This document shows positions 12,201 through 21,200 of a stretch of 64,000 nucleotides of DNA, one piece after another; within the stretch, counting starts at the first letter, position 1; every line of letters starts with the position of its first letter. The DNA is from Lepisosteus oculatus. Taxonomy: Eukaryota; Chordata; Actinopteri; Semionotiformes; Lepisosteidae. A program made the position numbers and the translations under genes. The notes under the pieces were generated by a model. It was not told the DNA's origin. It did no database searches and worked only from the letters and a program-made list of their open reading frames with translations. The DNA is taken from assembly GCF_040954835.1 (NCBI RefSeq), contig NC_090698.1:1610501-1674500 (forward strand), written 5' to 3'.

Positions 12201-15200
12201 GACAGGCGCTCGGTGGAGCTGCTCCTGCGCATGCTGAGAGGAAGAGAGGCAGGCCCGTTAGCACTCGGCTCGACAGGGAAACGAACGGGCAGCTTTTGTG
12301 TTTGTGGGGGAAACCGTGCAGGGCGTTCGAGATCACCTCTGGCAGGATTTCTGTAGCGTAGCTAGACCAGAACAAAACCCATCATGCTCAGTCTTTTCAT
12401 CATCATCATCATCGCTTTCCTGTGCAACACATCCGGAACAGAAACCGATTCCCCTTCCACTCACTGCGGCTCTGAGGAAGACAACAAGCAGCCAAAGGCC
12501 TACTGGTTTCTTTCAGTCGAGCCATGCTGTGAGGAAGAAGAACCATCTAATGCTGCACGAAGGACCCAACTCAATTTGTCATCACACACAGTATAAAAGG
12601 AAAAAAACCATTCTGCTACAAATGTGACAGGTGAAGTTCCAGCAGTCAAGGTTCTGCTCACCTGGCCAGTAGCTAACCATTGCTGTGCTCCCCCCCCGGC
12701 CAGAGCAGAGCTCCTCAGGTTCCTCACCGCCATGTGTACACACAGGCCCAGACGCTAAGAAACCCTGCTACCTTTCCCCCAGTACCATACAGTTCAGGAT
12801 TCTTTATGGGTCACACAAAACCATGGCCTGCTTTGAATAAAGAGGAAGGCAGGAAAAAATAGGAAGTGTTTAGTTAACAAAAAGCCTTTGTTCAAACTTT
12901 GTTGAATAATACTGTCAATGTCTTTGATCGATATGAATCTGAGTGTATTTGTTTAAGTACTGAGAAACAGATTAACCGTCCAAAAGCACACAAACGCATT
13001 ACAAACCTACTACATACAGGTCTGCATGTGTCCAGTACAACCTGAATTCTTATGATGAAAGTAAATGGGAGAAACAGAGCATCCTGTTCAACTACTGGGA
13101 TTCACAATACATCAGACTAGTCTTGCCCAGGAGTCATAAACAGATTGCCCGTTTAGATTTTAGTCTCTAAAATTAACATCCGAGAAAAATTAGAACCTAA
13201 TCTTACAATATAAAAAAAACCTGCGCCTCTATCATGGGTTACAGTGATATGCCATTGTAAAAGCAGGGTAAAGTGTAGTAGGACAGTGAAATCACAGTAC
13301 AGTACAGAGCTGTCTGGTGATAGAAATTGAGGAACTGTGAATAAAATAAATACATGGCATAGAAAAACGGCCCCTTCTAAAAAAGTTCATTGTCAATCTG
13401 ACATAGTAAATTGTTCTGAAGGTATATACCTTACAGTTACATACTGAATACAGTTTACTATGTTAACTGTAACTGTTAACTGAAATCTCTAACTGTTTCA
13501 CGCCACAAGGAAGCGAATATGTCTAAAAAGACACATAATTCTCAATTCACAATTCACAGCAACTGCTTGTGCTTAAAATAAGCAGACACCGGAACCCTGA
13601 AACATGCCCTATATTCTAGATATTTACAGTATCTCACAGTGCACGTCTCTCAGAGGGAGGCCTTCCACACTCTCTTTGCAAGTACTGTAGCTACTGTTGT
13701 TCAGGCCCTACTGAACAATGTGTCATTTTTCCCATCTCAAACCTTTTCAATGGATAAAATGAACAATTCTGAAAAGACTGCCCCATCTCCATGGAGAGCG
13801 CCTTGTTGAACCAGTGCTGTCCGGAGCCCTGGAGGCGATCCTGGGCGGAGGACCCGGGATGGCAACTGCGTCAACAGTCAGCCCTGCTCTTCTCGGCCGG
13901 AGGCGCAGAAACATGGACGATGCACTTGTGGACACTTGTGGACACTCCCCCCCCCATTCACCTCAACGCCACAGCCCAGCGCTCAGAACAAATATGGTGT
14001 CAGGGTTCTGGGATATCTCTGTATCTCAGTAATAATTACACCATCCTTGACTGAAGAGAGAAACTGAGACCTACGTCATCAGTGTCACATGTTGAGGGGA
14101 TTATAGGACAATCAGTGTGGATTTAGGGGATAATCAGCCTCATTTCAAAGGGCAGGTCTTACTTGACTAAGTCATTTTTTGAGCAAGTGACGGCCAATAT
14201 GGATACAAAAAGAATACATGATATGGTATTATTTACGTATATTTTCAGAAGGCTTCTGATAGAATTCCTTAGTAAAGATGAATTCCAAATTTAATTTTGC
14301 ATTCACTGTAAAGCATTATTTGGATTAAAAATAAAAAAAGGATACAGGTAAAGGGTGAAATTAGAGTACTGTAATTACCTCAGGTATCTGTATTGGAAGC
14401 ACTGCTCTTCTAGAGCTATAGCAATTATCCAGATTATGGTATAGTTGATAAAACAGTCACGTTGAGTGATGGTATTTAAATATAATTCAGTTAAAATAAT
14501 CTGAAAATGTATAACCCAGAGTACTACATACAGGTTGCAGAAACAAACTATGTACACAAGATGAGAAACACAGAGCTTCCAAAATGGATCGAAGAAAAAG
14601 CCAAGGGTGTTTATTGTCGACATTTTTCTATTCTAGATGAAAGGGGGCATTGATATGTGAGGACAAGAATGCTATGTAGTTAAAAGCACTAGAGAGGCCT
14701 CATTTAGAATAGTGTTCAGTTAAGGTCACCATGAGGCCAATACAATATTGACACTCCACTATCAATCCAGAGAAGACAATAATAAAGCTGTGAACAGGAG
14801 GCACAAAAAAGGTTTGTAGGTATCTACAATAAGATGACGCTTGGTTCATTGCAAACAGCTGGATGAGATCCCCAGATCAGCTACAGATTACTAAATGATC
14901 TACATGGGCTATATGGCTGTAGTCTTTCTTGTGTTTTTTTATACAGGGAATTGTTTACAGTTAATTTTTACCACCAAGAAAACAGTAGTGAGCAAATGTA
15001 TAAATATCAAAGGTCTTTGATATACCTTGTGTATCCTGTCATTCCACAACTCAATAAAAAAAGATACTACAAACCATGACTTTGGCGGATGGTAAAATAT
15101 TTGAATGTTTTATGGATGTTTCTGTATTTTGTGGCATAATAGTTCATTTGTGGACTGGGCCTCTTACCTTGTAAACGAATTGGGATTTAAATATATCAAT

Positions 15201-18200
15201 TAAAAAAAACTGTAAAGCTTTTAAAAAGCTGGAGTGATCATGTTTAATTGTGGAAAAAAATATAAAATTTAACAGTACTGTATACTGAAAATAAAATGTG
15301 ATTCCAAACTATGGGTCAATGCAATAATCCTATTCAGTGCCACTTGTTAGTATGAGATGGCATTGTTTCAAATGTGTAATTTGTTCTGTGCTTATAGCTT
15401 GTCTTTCTCTGAATGGGAATAAACCACACTATTGACTAATACATTACCAGGACACTTAGAAAACGCACATTAAGATAGCAGGCAGGCCATCTACAGGCAG
15501 GACATCTAAAAGGAAAGCTGGAGTGGTGTCTTTTGAAAGCACAGCTGAAGAGTGGGTTGCATTTCACACGTTAATCAAGCTTAATGTTAAATCAGAGGGA
15601 CGAGACCCACGGGGTATTTCACTGTGTGGTTTCTGGTTTTATTGCCCTGTCTTTTGCAGTCTCAACACTTTCATATGGATTTAATGTAAACATTTCAAGT
15701 TAACTGTCTCTGTAACTAGCTGGTCGATATCGAACATAGAGCAGAGAGACACCAGAGCCTCAGTCATTATGGCAGACCTACACCAATGGGTATGAGAACA
15801 CGCAAACTCCACACAGGCAGAACATCCAAGACCAGACCAGAAGCCAGGACCCTGGAGCTCTGAGGCAGCAGTGTTGGCCACAATGCCAGAGTGCTAACTA
15901 CACTCCAACAGCATGTTTAGGTTTGTGAGAGCTAAGCTGCCCTGCCTGTACGTTTGCCGGGCAGAACCGAGGGATAGACATAATATCACTTCATCACACA
16001 TACCTGACATTCTTCAGTAATTCATTAGCATTGTTCCAAAGTCACTTTGAAACCTAGCAGCCTATGCTACACAGGCTGCAAGGTTATTGGGATTTCAGCA
16101 CCCACCCCCTTGCCGCAGAGAATTCCAAGCAAAACAAGGTTTTACTCCCTGTCTCTCTTTGTAATGTTAATATGACAAAGTTCCTGTATTTCTACAGAAA
16201 ATTTGTGATCGTGCTGTTTTTGGTAAATGCCGCACTTTTGGCAGTCTAACACAGCACTAACTGTGAACACTCCAGCTCAAATGTGGGCATGTGCATATTC
16301 AGACTGTGAAAACTACTTTGTGTAACTGCAGTTATTTTACCAAGTTAATTTTGTGAACTACACATCTCAAAAGCAGTCCCTTTTGGATGGATTTTGTGAT
16401 TTTATTTTGAGGAAACACTGAATGTCATCTATATCATTTTTGTGATAATAAGGCAACACTGTTATGTGCATGTGGTTTACTAAATAATCTGAGGACCAAA
16501 AAGGAATGTATGTGCATTTTAAATTCGTTTATTTTATCAATGAATCAACCCTGTTCACCTTACGTATTTCTGTATTTTATTTGTATAAAGGCAACTCAAA
16601 AGGCAACTGGCAACTTCTTACCACTTCAGATGTAAATTACTGTCAATGTTACCATCTTTAACAGTGAAGTCTCCTTAATGTACTTCACTTTTTAATGTAA
16701 AACTGCAAGTGGAATTCGCTATGCACCCATAAATTGCTTTTATTTGTAACAATACAGCATAACAAAAATACTAGGACCAGCTGCCTTTCCAGAACTAGTG
16801 CTTACCTCAAGAATGCATTTGCTAGATTACGACACTTTATTGAATTTACTGAATTGACATGAGTAATGCAGATCTGCAGGTCTATTCTCAACATCCTTGA
16901 CCGTGCACTGTACATCCACATTCCATATTCGTATAAAAATTTATTGTAAGCGGCAACAGCCCATAGATATTTCTCATTTAACAGTATCATATCAGACAAG
17001 GGATACACTGACCTCTACTGGCAAAAAAATGAGAATGCATTTCTGGCTGCCAGATCCCAAGCTTTCAGAAGATCCAAGTGAAAGAGATTAAAACATTAAT
17101 ACGATTTAAGACGTCTTCTAAAGCACCTCACAAAAAAGGGATTAGAAGAAGAAAGGAGAAGATCTATCCTATACATGCATATTGACATTTTCACACAGAT
17201 AAATCCTATTTGTTTAAAAACAATAAGCCACTCACTTTTTGATAGACTGCAGCATGTCTTTCTTGGGGGAGGACGGAGATGAGGGGTAGCCCCCCAGCCT
17301 CTTCTGCGGGAGGTACCCATTGCTGAAGTTGGGCTTGGATGGCAAGGCTTGCAGAAGCTGACGAACTGAAACCGAAAAAAGAGGAAACCGGAGTTTATAT
17401 ATACTCGTCCAATACATGAGCATTTCATGGGTAATACAAGAGCAGCTCTGTTTGTCTGGAAGCTGAACATCGATGCTTTCAGAGGCATTCAGATACAAGT
17501 GAACAGGACAGAACTGAAGCTCTGATGTCAATGAAACAGCAGAAGCAGATGCCCGCCCCTGACTTACAGTACCAGTGCTGAGAGGTATATGAAATGTAAA
17601 ATGTATGTCTTTCTTTTACCAGTTCACCTTCTCCCCATCCTTGCCCACATCTGTTGCCTTTCCCATAAACACTCATGCGCCTGCAGTTATAACCCCAGGG
17701 GCAGCTCCGACACCTGTCCCTACCCCTGGAGCTGGCAACGCAGAGATGCACTCTGGGACGGAGGGCACCGCCCGCCCCTCGAGGGGAACACTGCACCCCG
17801 CCCCCCGGGCCCCCACCTCTTGAGGGCGCCGCCCTCTTGCCGAACAGCTGGCTCTGCTCCTCGCAGCAGCCCAGGCGCTGCAGCGCGTCCGCCAGCGCCG
17901 CCTTCAGCACGTGGATCTCGTCCTCCTGCAGCTGGACGCGCTGCTCCAGGTAGGACAGCCGGTCGTCCACCTCCATGGCGCTGCTGGCCGACAGGTTGTC
18001 ATCTGCCCGGCGCAGGGGAACAACGCAGTGCATGTAGAGAAGAGAAGGTCTTGCATTAGGAATTCATCTTTTCGCCTACCCCAGCTTGCTCTCCATGAGA
18101 CACACAGACAGGGAGAGAAGCTGGTCAGAGCGCAGGGTCAGCCATTTATACAGCACCCCTGGAGCAGCTGGGCTTCAGGGCCTTGCTCAGGGGCCCAACT

Positions 18201-21200
18201 GAGTAGGATTCCCCTACCAGCCGCAGGATACGAACTGGCAACCTTCCAGCCACATCTGCAGATCCTGAGCCACAGAGCCACCACTCCGCTCATATACATC
18301 AAACAGAACAAACTCAGGCTCTCCGGCTGGTGCACAACAGACAGTACTTTCTTTCCTTAATATGGATCCAAGGGTTCCGACTTCTGCATAGAACACATAC
18401 CAACCACAAAGTGTAGCAATTTAGCCTATTTCTCCTGTGGACAAAAAAAAATACAAAAATGGCAGTGACGTCTTTAGGAAGGTACTGTACTAACTGCTCT
18501 GGTTACCGGCCGGGAAGGATGCAAAGCACTGACTCTTCAGAGTCTCTTCATCGTCAGAAGCAGTTCTGGGAACAGCCTGCAGCAGATTCCCAAACGAACG
18601 GCTGCCCCTGGCCACAAGCAGCCACACTTTTCAAATAGAGCGATATGCAATGTTTGTCTTTTCTTCTTCTTCTTTTTTTTTGTTTGCATTCTATTTAAAT
18701 GTACAGGAGTGCTGGGTGTCCATAAAAGATTTCCCTAAGGGGACAATAAAATCTTATCTAAAAAGATACAGTAAAATACAATTACCTATGACAAAGCGGC
18801 ATCTTGCTCGGACAACACCGACGATCCTATTTTGCAGTCCAGAAACAGGTGTGACACAACAGAACTGATTTGTAGTGGAATTACTGTAAATCCTGCACTT
18901 CGCGCTCAAAAATTCACACGTTCTCCAAAACGATTGACGCGGGTCTTGTCACAGGGCCCAGACCAAAAACACCCCTTTTCATTTCGTTTCGGATAGCAGG
19001 CTACCGATGCCTGGGGCGTCCCCTGGTCCAGCTTTAAGAAATGAATACAACACTCTTGGGGAGTGATGATCACGATCTGACTGCACCGGGAGAGCCAGCC
19101 GCTGACTGTGCCTGAAGAGCCTTTATTGAAAATCTGATGATAACAAAACGAGACGACTGCAAAGACAGGGAGAGGAAAGCCAGGGAACCTGGACCAGGAT
19201 GCTACAGGACAAGAGGATGGCAAGCAGCATCCATGGCAGTCGGCTTGCTGAAGGATTAAATATTTATTGACGTTCTGCCTCACCGCCTGCTTACCTGCCA
19301 TTCTGCTTGTCAGTCTGTAGGTCCAGCCCCAGCCGGTCTGGAGCTCAGGTCCTTCCCCTGGGGTTCCTCACCAGCTCGCGTGCCAGCTGTCCTCGGCACA
19401 CGGGAGCACGGCGTTCCGCAATCGGAAACCCCTGCCCTGCCCTGCCCTGCCCTGCCGGTCTGCAGACTCCCTGATGCAGCGTTTTGCTCCATGCTGGCTC
19501 GGGCCCAGACACGCACTCAACCATCCCAGACACCCAGTTGAGAGGGAGGCTAAGCCGGGCGGAGAGAGCAGCAACTTCCTTGCTCCTGATCTTTTTGAAA
19601 GGTTCTTCAGGATTTAGGAAAGAAAAGGTTCTTTTACAAATTAGAACTTTGTCCGGGGAGGAGGGGAGGGACTGCCTGGGGGAAACACGACTTAACTGAA
19701 GATGCAGGCTCTAATCCACATTTTGTCAGCTGAGACTAACAGTCTACAGCGAGAACTGCAGCCACCCTTTGACATGGCAAATATCTTTTAAAAGAGGCAG
19801 CGTCCCCGGTGTCATCTGACACTGTCCAGCCAGCACAAGCAAAGTCAGATTAAACGAATTAAAAACAGGCCTGCATGCTCCTTTAATAAAAGCAACCTTC
19901 AACTGCAGTACATTCCTCCGTAATTTCGCAAAGGTAAAACTCACATTTAGTCTTTTCCTTTGCAGTAAAACTAAACTATATCTGCATATGTTTAGGCATT
20001 ACAGTATGTCATGACTTTTTCTGTAATGCATTTTGCATGTGCCATTGATGTCATGTATTCATATGTACATAAGCAATGTGTGTCCATAAAATCAAATTGC
20101 CCCTAGGATACAATAAAGTTTCTTATTTTACATATTATCTTAAATATTTAAGATTCTGACCAAGATATGCTGTTTAATCTCCTGTGAAAATAACTGCTCT
20201 GTCCCACTGTAGGTTTTAAAGTTGTGTGATCATCACTCACACATTACCCAGGACAATCTCAATAATAATAAAGATCTTGTATAAAACCTACGCTTTCAGC
20301 AGGGAATTGGGCTTCAGTCCTCACATTAATTATTTACAGCAGAACAGGAACTTTGTGGCCTTGTCATAACCAGCAGAACAGTGAGAACTGCCTTTGCAGT
20401 CAACCATCTCCCACCCTTCCTTCCCTGACGGTTATTTCATGGGTGACCTCTGCTGGTACTTGAAAAGACGTCACAAAGCAGCAGGAATCTCGTCGTCACC
20501 CCCAGCACGTCGGGAGGCTGGTTGTTGTGCCCTTCAGAAGACAGCCTTTCCCCAACAGCCTCTCTCGGACCTGCTCCTTAATCAAAAGCCCTGTCTTCCA
20601 GGAACAGGTCTGCCCTGCTCCTTACTAAGACCGTAGTTCATGCAAACGCAGCATTTTCACATATAACGCCTCTGATGGTGCTGGGGTTGGCCGGCCGCCT
20701 CCGCCGAGCTGCCCCCTTGTGACCGGTCTCAGGGGAAATTAAAGCCGCGCGGGCCTGGAATGGATTCAGCCACCTACATTTCTTTTTCCAGGGATACAAA
20801 CACCGATGTCACCGGCAGGAGGAAAACAGCTCTCCCAGCAGCGTCTCGTCTTGTCTCGTGTTTTCACTTGCAGTGCTCCCCTGTATCTGCTGCCTTAAGA
20901 TCTTCTGCTGTTTTCCAGACACGTCACAGATCAATAAATAACTAACCAGAGGAAAAACACTGGTGACATCAGACATCCCTCCATCATCAGACGGAGACTT
21001 AAGTTTCAATCATACTAGGATTTTTGCTGCTGTTGTGTATTCATATTATTGGGAATATTGATTGAGAAGAGTCTGAGAATTACCTTTTGTTCTTCGTGGA
21101 GAGAGTTACAAAATGGGCATGAACACCAAACATATCTCACACATGTGACATTCCAAATGTCACAGTCAATCGCACACTTTAGGATGAGGTGTGGGAACAT

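Noticed and set aside
17236..17373. Alternative acceptor AG eight bases inside exon 3
   Set aside because: It gives a phase incompatible with exon 2; the upstream AG has the better pyrimidine tract and restores the frame.
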